Notes under the pieces: generated by a model
Told to the model about the DNA's origin: nothing
Database searches by the model: none
The model's input: only the letters and a program-made list of their open reading frames with translations
Source of the DNA: Sneathiella glossodoripedis JCM 23214
Lineage (GTDB): Bacteria; Pseudomonadota; Alphaproteobacteria; Sneathiellales; Sneathiellaceae
DNA length: 64,000 nt
Reading direction: 5' to 3'
NCBI RefSeq assembly: GCF_000616095.1
Contig: NZ_BAMS01000004.1
Coordinates: forward strand, 1-64,000
Position numbers and translations under genes: made by a program
Shown here: piece by piece, positions 46,230 through 56,785 of the stretch
Layout of the letters: each line of letters starts with the position of its first letter
How positions within the stretch are numbered: position 1 is the stretch's first letter

Positions 46230-47543
46230 ATGTCAATTATGAAAAAACTCGTTGTGCCTGCGACACTTGCAGCACTGGCTTGCAGCACAGCAATTGCAAA
46301 TGCTGCGACTGAAATTCACTGGTGGCACGCAATGGGCGGCACCAATGGTGACCGTGTGAACAAGATCGCTGATGATTTCAACAAGTCTCAGTCAGAATAT
46401 AAAGTTATCCCAACTTTTAAAGGTAATTATACTGAAACGATGACATCTGCTATCGCCGCATTCCGCGCGAAGAAGCAGCCACATATCGTTCAGGTTTTCG
46501 AAGTTGGTACTGCGACCATGATGGCAGCAAAAGGTGCTGTATATCCGGTCGAACAAATGATGAATGACGCTGGTGAGAGCTTTGATAAGTCCGATTATCT
46601 TCCAGCCGTGATCAGCTACTATCAGACTTCTGGTGGTGAGTTGTTGTCCATGCCATTTAACAGCTCTACCCCTGTCCTGTGGTATAACAAGGATGCTTTC
46701 AAAAAAGCTGGTATCGAAAGTGCTCCTGCAACATGGGCGGAGATGAAAGAAGCGTCCGACAAGCTTCGGGCCGCTGGATATAAATGCGGTTTTTCATTTG
46801 GTTGGCAGTCATGGGTTATGGCTGAAAACTTTAGTGCCTGGCACAATATCCCAATGGGAACCAAAGAAAACGGCTTCGCGGGAATTGATACTGAATTTTC
46901 ATTCAACAATGACGCTGTAAAAATGCATTGGTCCAACCTTGCTGCTTGGACAAAAGACGGAACCTTCGTCTATGGTGGTCGTCGCGGCGACAGTCTACCA
47001 ATGTTCATTAATCAGGAATGCGGTATGTGGATGAATTCATCTGCATATTATGGCTCTATCAAATCTCAAGCCAAGTTTGAGTTTGGACAATCAATGCTGC
47101 CTTACTACAAGGACATCATCGAGAAGCCACAAAACTCAATCATTGGCGGTGCGACACTTTGGGTTCTGAAAGGTCAGGACAAAGGGGATTACAAAGGCGT
47201 TGCAAAATTCATGAGTTACATGGCTTCACCTGAAGTGCAGGCTTGGTGGCATCAGGAAACCGGTTATGTGCCGATTACAAAAGCTGCATATGAGCTTTCT
47301 AAGAAACAGGGTTTTTATGAAAGCAACCCAGGAACAGACACAGCGATTAAACAGCTGAGCCTGAATACTCCGACACCTGCCTCTCGCGGTATTCGCTTTG
47401 GTAACTTTGTACAAATCCGCGATGTGATTAACGAAGAAATGGAAGCAATCTGGTCTGGAGACAAAACCGCTGCTGAGGGCCTCGCGGCAGCTCAGGAACG
47501 GGGTAATGCATTGCTTCGCAAGTTCGAAAAAGCGAATAAATAA
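46230..47543 (+). CDS. ugpB: sn-Glycerol-3-phosphate ABC transporter, substrate-binding protein
   Basis: A 437-residue extracytoplasmic binding protein of the UgpB type. A signal peptide (MSIMKKLVVPATLAALACS ... IANA) is followed by EIHWWHAMGGTNGDRVNKIA, the family hallmark, and later by FNSSTPVLWYNKDAF, CGFSFGWQSWVMAENFSAWH and GGATLWVLKGQ. It captures glycerol-3-phosphate or its diesters in the periplasm. ATG 46230 (AGGGATACTATT upstream) was preferred to an earlier codon at 46203. It is the first gene of ugpBAEC; a terminator-like hairpin follows, so it is probably made in excess over the permeases. Confidence 0.92.
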   Translation: MSIMKKLVVPATLAALACSTAIANAATEIHWWHAMGGTNGDRVNKIADDFNKSQSEYKVIPTFKGNYTETMTSAIAAFRAKKQPHIVQVFEVGTATMMAAKGAVYPVEQMMNDAGESFDKSDYLPAVISYYQTSGGELLSMPFNSSTPVLWYNKDAFKKAGIESAPATWAEMKEASDKLRAAGYKCGFSFGWQSWVMAENFSAWHNIPMGTKENGFAGIDTEFSFNNDAVKMHWSNLAAWTKDGTFVYGGRRGDSLPMFINQECGMWMNSSAYYGSIKSQAKFEFGQSMLPYYKDIIEKPQNSIIGGATLWVLKGQDKGDYKGVAKFMSYMASPEVQAWWHQETGYVPITKAAYELSKKQGFYESNPGTDTAIKQLSLNTPTPASRGIRFGNFVQIRDVINEEMEAIWSGDKTAAEGLAAAQERGNALLRKFEKANK

Positions 47544-47555
47544 CACCTCCCTGAT

Positions 47556-47592
47556 CCCGCCGTATGAGCTAAACTCTGCGGCGGGTCTTTTT
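47556..47592 (+). terminator. Intra-operon attenuating terminator after ugpB
   Basis: CCCGCCG (47556-47562) pairs with CGGCGGG (47579-47585), followed by TCTTTTT. It lies between ugpB and ugpA and would let only part of the transcripts continue, the usual way to make binding protein exceed permease. Confidence 0.8.
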
Positions 47593-47611
47593 GAACAGGT
47601 TTAAATTTTAG

Positions 47612-48496
47612 ATGTTAAAACGCGTTCATTTCGAACCATCGTTATTGCCTTATTTGCTGGTGTTGCCACAAATCGTAATAACGATAGTTTTTTTTGTTTG
47701 GCCAGCCAGTCAGGCCCTTTACCAGTCTCTTCTGGTTGAGGATGCCTTTGGTTTGTCTACCCAGTTTGTCTGGTTTGAGAATTTTGAAGAGTTGTTTGCA
47801 GATCCCCATTATTGGGACGCATTTCAACGGACTTTTCTGTTTTCATTTTTGGTCGCTGCTCTGTCCATGGCATCTGCCTTATTGCTCGCAGCGATGGCTG
47901 ACCGAGTAATCAAAGGTTCTGGTTTTTATCGGACAATGCTGATTTGGCCATATGCTGTAGCGCCCGCTGCAGCAGGTGCCCTATGGTTCTTTATCTTTGA
48001 TCCAACCTTAGGTGTAATGCCCTACATTCTTCAGTTTTTTGGCTATGAATGGAACCACAAAATTTATGGCAATGAAGCGATGGCGCTGGTGATTTTCTCT
48101 GCGGCCTGGAAGCAAATTGCCTATAATTTCCTCTTTTTCCTGGCCGGATTACAATCCATTCCCAAATCTCTGATCGAAGCTGCGGCAATTGATGGTGCGG
48201 GTCCAGGGCGCCGTTTCTGGACTATCATTTTCCCCTTGGTCTCACCAACCACGTTCTTCTTGTTGGTGGTGAATGTTGTTTACGCCTTTTTTGAAACGTT
48301 TGGAATAATTGACGCGTTGACATCAGGGGGACCTGCCAACGCCACACAAATTCTTGTCTACAAAGTTTACAATGATGGCTTTGTGGGACTTGATCTTGGG
48401 GGATCTGCCGCTCAGTCTGTTATTTTGATGGGGATTGTGATTGGTTTGACAGTAGTGCAATTCAGATTTGTCGAGAAGAAGGTGTCTTATCAATGA
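47612..48496 (+). CDS. ugpA: Glycerol-3-phosphate ABC transporter permease UgpA
   Basis: 294 residues, six membrane helices (first at about 13-35). The ABC-permease EAA loop is [21 protein letters not shown] (about 187-207), which docks on UgpC. Its 3' end overlaps ugpE by 4 bases (ATGA). Length and order match UgpA. Confidence 0.93.
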   Translation: MLKRVHFEPSLLPYLLVLPQIVITIVFFVWPASQALYQSLLVEDAFGLSTQFVWFENFEELFADPHYWDAFQRTFLFSFLVAALSMASALLLAAMADRVIKGSGFYRTMLIWPYAVAPAAAGALWFFIFDPTLGVMPYILQFFGYEWNHKIYGNEAMALVIFSAAWKQIAYNFLFFLAGLQSIPKSLIEAAAIDGAGPGRRFWTIIFPLVSPTTFFLLVVNVVYAFFETFGIIDALTSGGPANATQILVYKVYNDGFVGLDLGGSAAQSVILMGIVIGLTVVQFRFVEKKVSYQ

Positions 48497-49341
48497 TTGA
48501 AAACAGACCTTTTCTCAAATTTATTGAGCATTTGGTTCTTATACTAGGTGTTCTTGTTGTTGCCTTTCCATTATGGATGACCTTTGTCGCAGCCACACAT
48601 GACGCAGCTCGAATGGGTCAGGTTCCACTGCCAGTTCTACCCGGGCCTCATTTCTTCAGGAACCTTGATGTGGTTTTGAATGAAGGGCTGTGGGGCGGCG
48701 ATGGCTCAGGTGTTGGTTATATGCTGGTTAACAGCATGATCATGGCCCTGCTGATTGCGTTTGGTAAGATCGTTATTTCACTCACATCCGCATTTGCGAT
48801 TGTGTATTTCCGCTTTCCATTTCGGATGGGCTTTTTCTGGTTGATATTCATTACGCTTATGCTGCCGGTCGAGGTCAGAATTCTGCCGACTTATGAAGTG
48901 GTCGCGAAACTTGGCATGCTGGACAATTACTGGGGGCTAACTGTTCCTTTGATCGCATCTGCGACAGCGACCTTTATGTTCAGGCAAGTGTTTTTAACTA
49001 TCCCCGATGAATTGCTGGAGGCGGCGCGTATTGACGGTGCAGGACCATTCCGGTTTTTCAAGGATATTCTTGTGCCAATGTCCCGCACAAACATAGCGGC
49101 TTTGTTTGTGATCCTGTTTATCTACGGTTGGAACCAGTATTTGTGGCCACTTCTCGTAACAACCGATCAAAGCATGTATACGATCGTCATGCAGATAGGC
49201 CGCATGCTTGAGGGGGCAGAAGAGGCGCCGCAGTGGCATCTGATCATGATGACGGCTTTGCTGTCGGTGATTCCGCCAGTGCTGGTCGTACTGTTTATGC
49301 AAAAATTATTTGTTCAAGGTTTGACAGAAACCGAAAAGTAA
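48493..49341 (+). CDS. ugpE: Glycerol-3-phosphate ABC transporter permease UgpE
   Basis: 282 residues with six membrane helices; the EAA loop is [20 protein letters not shown] (about 174-193). The motif [21 protein letters not shown] matches the UgpE/MalG permease type. It is translationally coupled to ugpA and followed 16 bases later by ugpC. Confidence 0.93.
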   Translation: MIENRPFLKFIEHLVLILGVLVVAFPLWMTFVAATHDAARMGQVPLPVLPGPHFFRNLDVVLNEGLWGGDGSGVGYMLVNSMIMALLIAFGKIVISLTSAFAIVYFRFPFRMGFFWLIFITLMLPVEVRILPTYEVVAKLGMLDNYWGLTVPLIASATATFMFRQVFLTIPDELLEAARIDGAGPFRFFKDILVPMSRTNIAALFVILFIYGWNQYLWPLLVTTDQSMYTIVMQIGRMLEGAEEAPQWHLIMMTALLSVIPPVLVVLFMQKLFVQGLTETEK

Positions 49342-49357
49342 GAACTGAAGGTATGAA

Positions 49358-50446
49358 ATGGCGAGTGTAACGCTTGATAATATACAGAAAACCTATCCCA
49401 ACGGATTTAAAGCCATTCATGGTGTCGACGTTGAGGTAAAGGACGGGGAGTTTTTGGTTCTGGTTGGACCTTCCGGTTGTGGCAAGTCGACACTGTTGCG
49501 TATGGTTGCAGGACTTGAAACAGTGACCGATGGCAGTCTTAAGATAGGCGAGAGGGAGGTGAATAATGTTGAACCTTCCAAGCGTGATATCGCAATGGTG
49601 TTTCAGAATTACGCCCTGTATCCGCACATGTCGGTATATGCCAACATGGCCTATGGACTAAAAATAATGGGTCTTGGAAAAGCGGAAATTGATGAGCGGG
49701 TAAAAAATGCAGCAAGTATTCTTGAACTTACAGAGGAACAGCTTGAACGCAAACCCCGCGAGTTAAGTGGTGGCCAACGCCAACGCGTGGCCATGGGCCG
49801 TGCAATTGTTCGCAAACCGAGCGTATTTTTGTTTGATGAACCTCTTTCCAATCTGGATGCGAAGTTGCGCGTACAGATGCGGGTAGAAATCAAACGCTTG
49901 CAGGAAAGTCTTGGCATTACAAGTATCTATGTGACGCATGATCAGGTGGAGGCCATGACATTGGGGCATCGGCTCATGGTGTTGAATGGCGGTAATGTGG
50001 AGCAGCTTGGCACGCCTCTAGAGCTATATGAAAAGCCGGCTTCTCTGTTTGTAGCCCAGTTTATCGGCTCACCTGCCATGAATATCGTTGATACAAAAAT
50101 GCACGAAAACGGTAATGAGGTCACTATAGCGCAAAATGTGTCGCTAGCCCTCGGAGGGGGACGTCTTAAAGATCGAGCTGGACAGGCGTTGAAACTGGGA
50201 GTTCGGCCAGAGCACTTAGTGATATCAGAAGAAGGTGCAAATACACTGCCGCTCATTGTAACTCTAGTTGAGCATCTGGGGGCTGATACGCTTATCCACG
50301 GTCATTTTGGAGATGATAAGACCGATCTGACTGTGAGGTGTTCTGGCACCCAAAGTGTAAAGGTCGGGGAAAAATTGCCAATAACTGCCAGCCTGGATCA
50401 TATTCATTTGTTTGACCCCGCGACAGAAAAGCGGATTGAATTTTAG
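49358..50446 (+). CDS. ugpC: Glycerol-3-phosphate ABC transporter ATPase UgpC
   Basis: A 362-residue ATPase of the MalK/UgpC class. Walker A is [11 protein letters not shown] (about 37-47), the signature [15 protein letters not shown], Walker [13 protein letters not shown], and the H loop YVTHDQVEA. The C-terminal ~120 residues are the TOBE-type regulatory domain ([10 protein letters not shown]). It powers UgpAE import. It is last in the ugpBAEC operon; a hairpin follows at 50469. Confidence 0.94.
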   Translation: MASVTLDNIQKTYPNGFKAIHGVDVEVKDGEFLVLVGPSGCGKSTLLRMVAGLETVTDGSLKIGEREVNNVEPSKRDIAMVFQNYALYPHMSVYANMAYGLKIMGLGKAEIDERVKNAASILELTEEQLERKPRELSGGQRQRVAMGRAIVRKPSVFLFDEPLSNLDAKLRVQMRVEIKRLQESLGITSIYVTHDQVEAMTLGHRLMVLNGGNVEQLGTPLELYEKPASLFVAQFIGSPAMNIVDTKMHENGNEVTIAQNVSLALGGGRLKDRAGQALKLGVRPEHLVISEEGANTLPLIVTLVEHLGADTLIHGHFGDDKTDLTVRCSGTQSVKVGEKLPITASLDHIHLFDPATEKRIEF

Positions 50447-50468
50447 ATTCAGGAATTGCAGGTAAAGA

Positions 50469-50490
50469 GGCTCCGCTTAATTGCGGGGCC
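50469..50490. terminator. Terminator-like hairpin after ugpC
   Basis: GGCTCCGC / GCGGGGCC (one wobble) with a 6-base loop is followed by ACTTTCCTTTG. It overlaps the last codons of the convergent isomerase gene and separates it from the ugp operon. Confidence 0.55.
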
Positions 50491-51099
50491 ACTTTCCTTT
50501 GTAAGGTTTGAGCAAGGCGCGTTCAACCATATGCAATCTGTCTTGCCCATAAAACATGTCACCCCCGACGAAGTAAGTGGGTGATCCAAATACGTGGCGT
50601 TTTATTGCCTCGCTTGTGTTTGCCTTGTAAATCTCCTTGATTTCAGAAGTTTTCGCCAAGGCGAGAAGTTCATTCCCGTCCAGTCCTGCACGCTTGCATA
50701 TATCTTTCAGGTCTGCCTCGTTGTCTAAGTTGGCATCTTGGACCCAATGAGCATACAGGATTGTGTTTGTGAGCAGTTCCATATCCGCACCTGCTTTGTC
50801 AGCAGCGATCAGCAGGCAATTTGACAGGGTAATGTCATTACCATGATGCGTGGGAATTCTGTCCATCATTTCAAGGCCGCGATGTTCTGCCCAACGGATC
50901 ATTTCGCGTCCAAAGAATAATCTTTATGTGCCTGACTGCGTTCTGTAAAACTCTGTGAACCGGCGGCGGGCATTACTGCCCTTAAGTCCATCGGAATATA
51001 TTTTATGGTTGCACCGGTTCGTCTTGCAACGGCATGCAGTTCAGCATTTCCCAAATATGCGTAAGCTGAATAAGACGCGTAATAGTATTCAATTTCCAT
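50477..51099 (-). pseudogene. DsbA-fold 2-hydroxychromene-2-carboxylate isomerase-like protein, frame broken by an apparent 1-base deletion
   Basis: A ~207-residue thioredoxin-fold protein in two frames. The first begins MEIEYYYASYSAYAYLGNAE (the S replaces a redox Cys, typical of the HCCA-isomerase/GST-kappa branch) and stops after AHKDYSLDAK. The second starts at MIRWAEHRGLEMM and ends with VFGSPTYFVGGDMFYGQDRL (the cis-Pro SPT motif and final helices). Adding one base at 50916-50917 gives AHKDYFFGREMIRWAEHRG, a perfect join. It lies 2 bases after glpK on the same strand, so it belongs to the glycerol operon. Its substrate, possibly a glutathione conjugate, is unknown. Confidence 0.8.
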
Positions 51100-51101
51100 T
51101 C

Positions 51102-52598
51102 TTATTTCCGGTCTTTGGTCAAGGTGCGTGAGACGGCATCTTTCCAGTTTTCATATAGAGTGTTACGTGCATCATCTGTCATGGATGGCGTAAAACGGCT
51201 TTCCTGTTGCCAGAGTTTGGAAAATTCATCCGGTTTTGGATAAAAGCCAACTTGCAAGCCTGCTACATAAGCTGCCCCCAGTGCTGTGGTTTCCAAAACG
51301 ATCGGGCGATCAACAGGTGCACCTGTCAAATCGGCCAATCGCTGCATTGTCCAATCTGAGGCCACCATGCCTCCGTCAACACGTAGAATGGTATCAGCAG
51401 TTCCCTGCATATCGCCCATCATTGCCTCGAGCAAATCTCTTGATTGGAAGCAGACACTTTCAAGCGCTGCCTTGGAAATTTCTTCAGGACCAGTAGCGCG
51501 AGTTAGCCCAAAAATTGCGCCCCGACAATCCGCATCCCAATAGGGTGCCCCCAAGCCGACAAAAGCTGGAACCATGATGACATTTTGTTCAGAGTCGGCT
51601 TGTTGAGCCAGCTTTCCACTGTCGCTTGCTTTTTCAATGATACGCAATCCATCACGCAACCATTGCACAGCTGATCCTGCGACAAAAATTGACCCTTCGA
51701 GTGCATATGTGGGAGTGCCATCTAGTTGATAGGCAATTGTCGTAAGCAGTTTGTTGTTGGATTTTATTGGAGTTTCGCCCGTATTGATCAAGGCAAAACA
51801 CCCTGTCCCGTATGTGGATTTCATCATCCCAGGTGTAAAGCAGGCCTGTCCTATTGTCGCTGCTTGCTGATCGCCGGCAATACCCGCAATTTGGACACTC
51901 TTTCCAAAAATTTCCGGTGCCGTCTGACCAAAATCAGCGGAGCAGTCTTTCACTTCGGGAAGCATCGCTGCAGGAATGTTCAAAATTTCCAACAACTCCT
52001 TATCCCATTCACCTGAATGAATATTGTAAATCAGTGTCCTGCTTGCATTTGTCGCATCAGTTGCATGGACCTTGCCGCCTGTAAGACGCCAGAGGAGAAA
52101 ACAGTCAACAGTACCAAAGGCTAGTTTCCCAGCCTCAGCTTTTTCTCTTGTGCCATCTACATTGTTCAATATCCATGCGACTTTGGTGCCGGAAAAGTAC
52201 GGATCAAGAAGGAGGCCGGTTTTTGAAGTGAAAGTTTCTTCCAGACCTTTGCCTTTAAGTTCCTGACAATAATCTGATGTGCGCCGATCCTGCCAGACAA
52301 TGGCGTTATACAGAGGCTCTCCAGTCTCTCGATCCCATACAATTGTAGTCTCTCTTTGATTGGTAATACCAATAGCCACAATATCCGAGATATCTGCACC
52401 GGCATTTTCGATGGCTTCTTTACAGGTTGCAATCGTACTGGTCCAGATGTCTTCAGGATTATGTTCGACCCAGCCAGAAGCAGGAAAGTGTTGTGGAAAC
52501 TCTTGCTGTCCACTTGCGACGACATTTGTTTGTTGATCAAACAGAATTGCGCGTGAGGATGTCGTGCCTTGATCAATCGCAAGAACATATCGAGACAT
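51102..52598 (-). CDS. glpK: Glycerol kinase
   Basis: A 498-residue FGGY kinase converting glycerol to glycerol-3-phosphate with ATP. Hallmarks are [19 protein letters not shown] at the N terminus, [17 protein letters not shown], the signature [12 protein letters not shown], and [16 protein letters not shown] near the C terminus. ATG 52598 after GGAAGGAAAACGGCT matches the family N terminus; an in-frame upstream start at 52622 was rejected. It is downstream of and co-directional with glpR (67 bases between them). No glpF or glpD is seen in the window. Confidence 0.95.
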   Translation of the reverse strand: MSRYVLAIDQGTTSSRAILFDQQTNVVASGQQEFPQHFPASGWVEHNPEDIWTSTIATCKEAIENAGADISDIVAIGITNQRETTIVWDRETGEPLYNAIVWQDRRTSDYCQELKGKGLEETFTSKTGLLLDPYFSGTKVAWILNNVDGTREKAEAGKLAFGTVDCFLLWRLTGGKVHATDATNASRTLIYNIHSGEWDKELLEILNIPAAMLPEVKDCSADFGQTAPEIFGKSVQIAGIAGDQQAATIGQACFTPGMMKSTYGTGCFALINTGETPIKSNNKLLTTIAYQLDGTPTYALEGSIFVAGSAVQWLRDGLRIIEKASDSGKLAQQADSEQNVIMVPAFVGLGAPYWDADCRGAIFGLTRATGPEEISKAALESVCFQSRDLLEAMMGDMQGTADTILRVDGGMVASDWTMQRLADLTGAPVDRPIVLETTALGAAYVAGLQVGFYPKPDEFSKLWQQESRFTPSMTDDARNTLYENWKDAVSRTLTKDRK

Positions 52599-52689
52599 AG
52601 CCGTTTTCCTTCCCTGTACCATTTTCTATATTTTCGAATTTATCAGCAAATAACCGACAAATGAAAAAAAATGAAGATTAATTTCAGCT

Positions 52690-53481
52690 TTATGGCTGAC
52701 TGGAGGTAAAACCATCGGCTTCGGTAATTTTTACAATTACGTCATTTTCATCGCAGATTGATTGCAATCGTTTGGGAAGAGGTTTGTCGGTGACCATAAA
52801 ATCCAGCTGTTCAAGATGTCCGATACGAACAGGGGCCGAACGTTCCAGTTTCATGCTGTCAGCTACCAGTATTGTATGGCGTGCGTTTTCAATAATCGCT
52901 TGCGCAACCTTGACTTCCCGGTAGTCATAATCCAGCAGCGAGCCATCTTCGTCTATTGCCGATGCACCGATAACGGCGTAATCGACTTTAAACTGTTTTA
53001 TGAAATCCACCGTTGCTTCACCGATAACGCCGCCATCAGTTGGACGAACAACCCCACCAGCCACAATCACTTCAAACCCGGGCGTACCAGATAAGATGTT
53101 TACAACATTGATATTGTTCGTAATCGCCATCATGCCTTCTTTGCCTCTTAGCGCAATGGCGACCTGTTCCGTGGTCGTGCCGATATTAATAAGTAAGGTG
53201 CAATTATCCGGAATGAGGCTGGCAGCAAGAACCCCAATGTGACGTTTTTCTTCGACAGCAAGGAGTCTGCGGGCTTCATATTCAAAATTTTTAACACCCG
53301 ATGAAAGGACTGCACCACCGTGAACTCGCTGAAGAAGGTCTTGTTCACCTAATTCGTTTAGATCTTTGCGAATGGTTTGCGGGGAGACATTAAAATGGGC
53401 CGACAATTCATCAACGCCGACACGTCCATCTTGCCGTAACATATTCATGATGTCCGTTTGCCGTGGGCTGATTACATCCAT
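52690..53481 (-). CDS. glpR: DeoR-family repressor, GlpR-like
   Basis: 263 residues. The DeoR helix-turn-helix is at the N terminus (ISPRQTDIMNMLRQDGRVGV, SPQTIRKDLNELGEQDLLQR, with VHGGAVL). The sugar-phosphate-sensing domain follows, including LINIGTTTEQVA, GGVVRPTDGG and ASAIDEDGSLLDYDYREVKV. ATG 53481 lies behind GGGGGGAAGT. Its place just upstream of glpK and opposite the ugp genes makes control of glycerol catabolism by glycerol-3-phosphate the best guess. Confidence 0.88.
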   Translation of the reverse strand: MDVISPRQTDIMNMLRQDGRVGVDELSAHFNVSPQTIRKDLNELGEQDLLQRVHGGAVLSSGVKNFEYEARRLLAVEEKRHIGVLAASLIPDNCTLLINIGTTTEQVAIALRGKEGMMAITNNINVVNILSGTPGFEVIVAGGVVRPTDGGVIGEATVDFIKQFKVDYAVIGASAIDEDGSLLDYDYREVKVAQAIIENARHTILVADSMKLERSAPVRIGHLEQLDFMVTDKPLPKRLQSICDENDVIVKITEADGFTSSQP

Positions 53482-53686
53482 ACTTCCCCCCAATTTGTAA
53501 TTATCCTTTAGCTTAAGAAATTACCGCAAAGCGTCAAAAATCACAATATAAATCAGTACTTATGAGTTCCGTCCAGAGGTTGGAAAACGCCAAAACGCAC
53601 AATCTTTGTACTTGGTAAATAGGGGATAGCTAATTATGCTTTTGCCTGTTTGGTTTCCAGGGTGCAGTAAATTTAAGGAAAATAAT

Positions 53687-54679
53687 ATGCGACAGCGCGA
53701 AATAGTGGGAAATAAGGTTTCGGCAATTGGATTTGGATGCATGAATTTGTCTTCAGGTTATGGGCCAGGCCCGGACGAAGCTTACGGTGCCAGGGTTCTA
53801 AATGAGGCTTTGGATGCCGGATATTCTTTTATGGATACAGCTACGGTTTATGGACTGGGCAAAAATGAACAACTGGTTGGAAAATCTATCGGGCATCGTC
53901 GGGATGAATTTTTTCTCGCCAGTAAATGCGGGCTTCGTGGTGACGCTAACGGAAATCGGGAAATTAATGGTCGCCCGGAAGTCATATTGGAATCTTGCGA
54001 TGCATCTTTGAAACGCTTGGGGGTGGAGCAGATTGATTTGTACTATCTTCATCGCATGGACCCAAATGTTCCAATTGAGGATACCGTAGGCGCTTTTGCC
54101 CAATTGGTTGACGCGGGCAAAATTCGGTATGTTGGTCTTTCAGAAATTTCTGCTGACATCTTGCGACGGGCAAATGCGGTGCATCCTATTGCCGCGGTTC
54201 AGAATGAATACTCACTATGGACACGTAATCCGGAAATCGCATTGCTGGATACCTGTCGGGAGTTAGGAGTAACATTCGTCGCATTTAGTCCAGTGGCCCG
54301 ACAATTTCTAACAGGGAAACTTCAGGATGTAACAAACTTTCACCCGCAGGATATTCGGGTAACCATGCCGCGTTTTCAGCCGGAGGCTTATAGTAAAAAC
54401 TTGGAATTGCTGGAAGAGTACGCAAATCTTGCACAGGAAACTGGCTGTACTATGGCCCAATTGGCAATTGCCTGGTTGCTGGAGCGCGACGAGAATATCA
54501 TACCTATTCCGGGAACGACAAAACTTGAGCACATGTATGAGAATGCCGGTGCGGATGGCGTTCGTATCAGTCCTGAAGTCATGCAGTGTCTGGATAAGCT
54601 AATTAATCAGAATACTGTTGTGGGCGGCCGGTACGATGATCGAGCCGAAGCAACAGTATTTACCGAGAATTTCACCTGA
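53687..54679 (+). CDS. Aldo/keto reductase
   Basis: A 330-residue AKR of the YhdN/AKR11-12 type. Catalytic Asp/Tyr are in SFMDTATVYGLGKNE (about 53-60), Lys in FLASKCGLR (about 84) and His in YYLHRMDPN (about 125); cofactor-site residues follow in IPIPGTTKLEH. It probably reduces an aldehyde or ketone with NADPH. ATG 53687 has AAGGAAA upstream. It is divergent from glpR across about 200 bases, and I see no clue to its substrate. A weak GGTGG/CCACC hairpin follows at about 54703-54723. Confidence 0.87.
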   Translation: MRQREIVGNKVSAIGFGCMNLSSGYGPGPDEAYGARVLNEALDAGYSFMDTATVYGLGKNEQLVGKSIGHRRDEFFLASKCGLRGDANGNREINGRPEVILESCDASLKRLGVEQIDLYYLHRMDPNVPIEDTVGAFAQLVDAGKIRYVGLSEISADILRRANAVHPIAAVQNEYSLWTRNPEIALLDTCRELGVTFVAFSPVARQFLTGKLQDVTNFHPQDIRVTMPRFQPEAYSKNLELLEEYANLAQETGCTMAQLAIAWLLERDENIIPIPGTTKLEHMYENAGADGVRISPEVMQCLDKLINQNTVVGGRYDDRAEATVFTENFT

Positions 54680-54726
54680 TAGCATACTTCTTTCGCGTAA
54701 GGGTGGGAGGCGATGCTTTCCACCTC

Positions 54727-55737
54727 TTATTGAAGGTTGAATTCTTTTGCAAGGAGCTCGTATGATTTGAGCCGAGCTTTATGGGAGTGTGTGATTGTCA
54801 CAACTACAGCTTCATTGACTTGGTATCGGTTCAAGGTATTGATCAGTTTTTCCTTCACTTGGGAAGGAGTGCCTACAATATTGCGTCTGGCGTGAAAGGC
54901 TCGGCGTTCTTCCTCTATCGGTGAATAGTTATAATTCAAAGCTTCTTCAACGGTTGGGACTGGTCCGATTTTTCCGCTGTCCAAGCGTGTGCGCCAAAGG
55001 TCTCTGCTACTTGAGAGTTCCAAGGCTTCCTCTTCAGTTTCGGCGCAGATAACAAAAATTCCGATATTACCAACAGGCTGTCGAGTGACGCCAGATGGTT
55101 GGAACTGTCGCTGGTAGAGGGACATTATTTCAGGCCCATTCTCGTCAGTAATGAAATGTGCAAATGAAAAAGGTGTGCCAAAATGTGCGGCTAGTTGCGC
55201 TGACTGATCGCTGCTACCAAGCATCCAAAGTCGAGCAAAACTATCAGGAATTGGGGTTGCTTTCACTCTCTTTAAAGGATGTTCGGGATCAAAACTACCC
55301 CCTAAAAAACTGATGAGGTCGCGAACTTGCGAAGGATATTCTCTCGGGCCGCGAGGATGGTTTCCATAAGCCAATGCATGGGCAGTGATTTGGTCACTGC
55401 CCGGTGCACGGCCGATGCCCAAATCCACTCGTTCTGGATATAGGGTTTCCAGAAGGTTGAAGACCTCCGCGACCTTGTAAGGCGAATAATGTGACAGCAT
55501 CACGCCGCCCGAGCCAATCCGAATTCGATTGGTCTCCGCCCCAATTCGGGTCAGCAGAATTTCAGGAGCAGATCCAGTCAAGCCAGATGAATTATGATGC
55601 TCCGCAACCCAATATCGATGATACCCAAGCTGATCTGCTAGCTTTGCAAGTTCCAGCGTTTCTTCAATTGCCTGTTTTGCTGTAGTTCCGCTTCGGACGG
55701 GACTTTGGTCAAGTACGGATAGTTTGAAATTGGTCAT
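54727..55737 (-). CDS. Luciferase-like (LLM class) flavin-dependent oxidoreductase
   Basis: 336 residues beginning MTNFKLSVLDQSPVRSG, the hallmark of the LLM/MsnO8-type single-component branch. Further conserved segments are RYWVAEHHNSSGLTGSAPEI, IRIGSGGVMLSHYSPYKVAE and RVDLGIGRAPGSDQ. It uses reduced flavin and oxygen; the substrate is unknown. ATG 55737 matches relatives; an upstream start at 55794 was rejected. It converges on the aldo/keto reductase gene. Confidence 0.88.
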   Translation of the reverse strand: MTNFKLSVLDQSPVRSGTTAKQAIEETLELAKLADQLGYHRYWVAEHHNSSGLTGSAPEILLTRIGAETNRIRIGSGGVMLSHYSPYKVAEVFNLLETLYPERVDLGIGRAPGSDQITAHALAYGNHPRGPREYPSQVRDLISFLGGSFDPEHPLKRVKATPIPDSFARLWMLGSSDQSAQLAAHFGTPFSFAHFITDENGPEIMSLYQRQFQPSGVTRQPVGNIGIFVICAETEEEALELSSSRDLWRTRLDSGKIGPVPTVEEALNYNYSPIEEERRAFHARRNIVGTPSQVKEKLINTLNRYQVNEAVVVTITHSHKARLKSYELLAKEFNLQ

Positions 55738-55904
55738 TCTTTTTTTCTTTCTTCGCCCTTCGCTTAATTTGGAGGGTGACCCGTCTGGTGTCAATGTTCG
55801 TGTTGAAATCTGTCATGTGACAGTCATTTTCCTGCAACGAAGCTGTAGCTCAGATTTTGTAAGTATCACGCAAAGTTAGTTTAATAGTGCCGGAGACATC
55901 GTAA

Positions 55905-56705
55905 ATGCGTGAAGAGAAGTTGGGGAAATTAACTGTTCGACTTGCGCGATCAGATATGGAAGTTATCGCTGCTCAAAAGTTGCGCTATAGGGTCTTCTAC
56001 GAGGGGATGGGGGCCAGACCTACCGAATTGGTTGAGAAGTTGAGGATGGATATCGATCCGTATGACGCAATATGTGACCATTTACTGGTTATTGAAAATG
56101 AAGCTGACCCAAAGCGAGCCAAGATTGTCGGAACATATCGATTGTTGCGAAAATCTATCGCTAGAAAGCATGAAGGCTTCTATTCAGCAGATGAATTTGA
56201 TTTAAGCGCACTTCAAAATTACCCTGGTGAGCATGTGGAGTTGGGGCGTTCGTGCGTTGATCCTTTGTATCGCGGAAAAGCAATCATGCAGCTACTTTGG
56301 CGTGGCATCGCTGACTATCTAAAGGCGTATGATATCAGTTTAATGTTTGGGTGTGCCAGCTTTCCCGGAACTGATGTGTGTGAGTTTTCATCCGCACTGA
56401 CATATTTGAACCGTTTTCACAAAGCACCTAAGGAGTGGCGGCCGGTGGCTGTTGATAACCGCTATATTTCCATGAAGCGAATGACCCGCTATCAACTCGA
56501 TGTGCGTCAGGCTATGCGAGAAATGCCAGCCTTAATCAAAGGGTATCTGAGGGTTGGTGGCGTTGTTGGCAAAGGGGCCGTGATCGATTATCAATTTAAT
56601 ACGATCGATATTTGCTTGATGGTGGAGACTACAAATATTACAGGGCGATATCAACGACATTTCATGCAAAGCCAACCGAATTTGTGTCACCAGCAGCATA
56701 TATAG
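55905..56705 (+). CDS. olsB: Ornithine-acyl-ACP N-acyltransferase-like (OlsB family)
   Basis: A 266-residue acyltransferase with the fold used by OlsB to make lyso-ornithine lipid: VRLARSDMEVIAAQKLRYRV at the N terminus, IVGTYRLLRKS, VELGRSCVDPLYRGKAIMQL in the core and FGCASFPGTD. OlsB transfers 3-hydroxy-acyl groups from ACP to ornithine, giving phosphorus-free membrane lipid when phosphate is scarce. No OlsA (O-acyltransferase) is adjacent. The close family includes related hemolysin-like acyltransferases, so the exact amine substrate is inferred. Confidence 0.8.
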   Translation: MREEKLGKLTVRLARSDMEVIAAQKLRYRVFYEGMGARPTELVEKLRMDIDPYDAICDHLLVIENEADPKRAKIVGTYRLLRKSIARKHEGFYSADEFDLSALQNYPGEHVELGRSCVDPLYRGKAIMQLLWRGIADYLKAYDISLMFGCASFPGTDVCEFSSALTYLNRFHKAPKEWRPVAVDNRYISMKRMTRYQLDVRQAMREMPALIKGYLRVGGVVGKGAVIDYQFNTIDICLMVETTNITGRYQRHFMQSQPNLCHQQHI

Positions 56706-56785
56706 AAATTTTCAGGTAGAAAAATTTAACTCTGGCCGGTTCTATTTTCCTAATTTATGATTTTGTTAAATTAGGGGGGCTGGCA

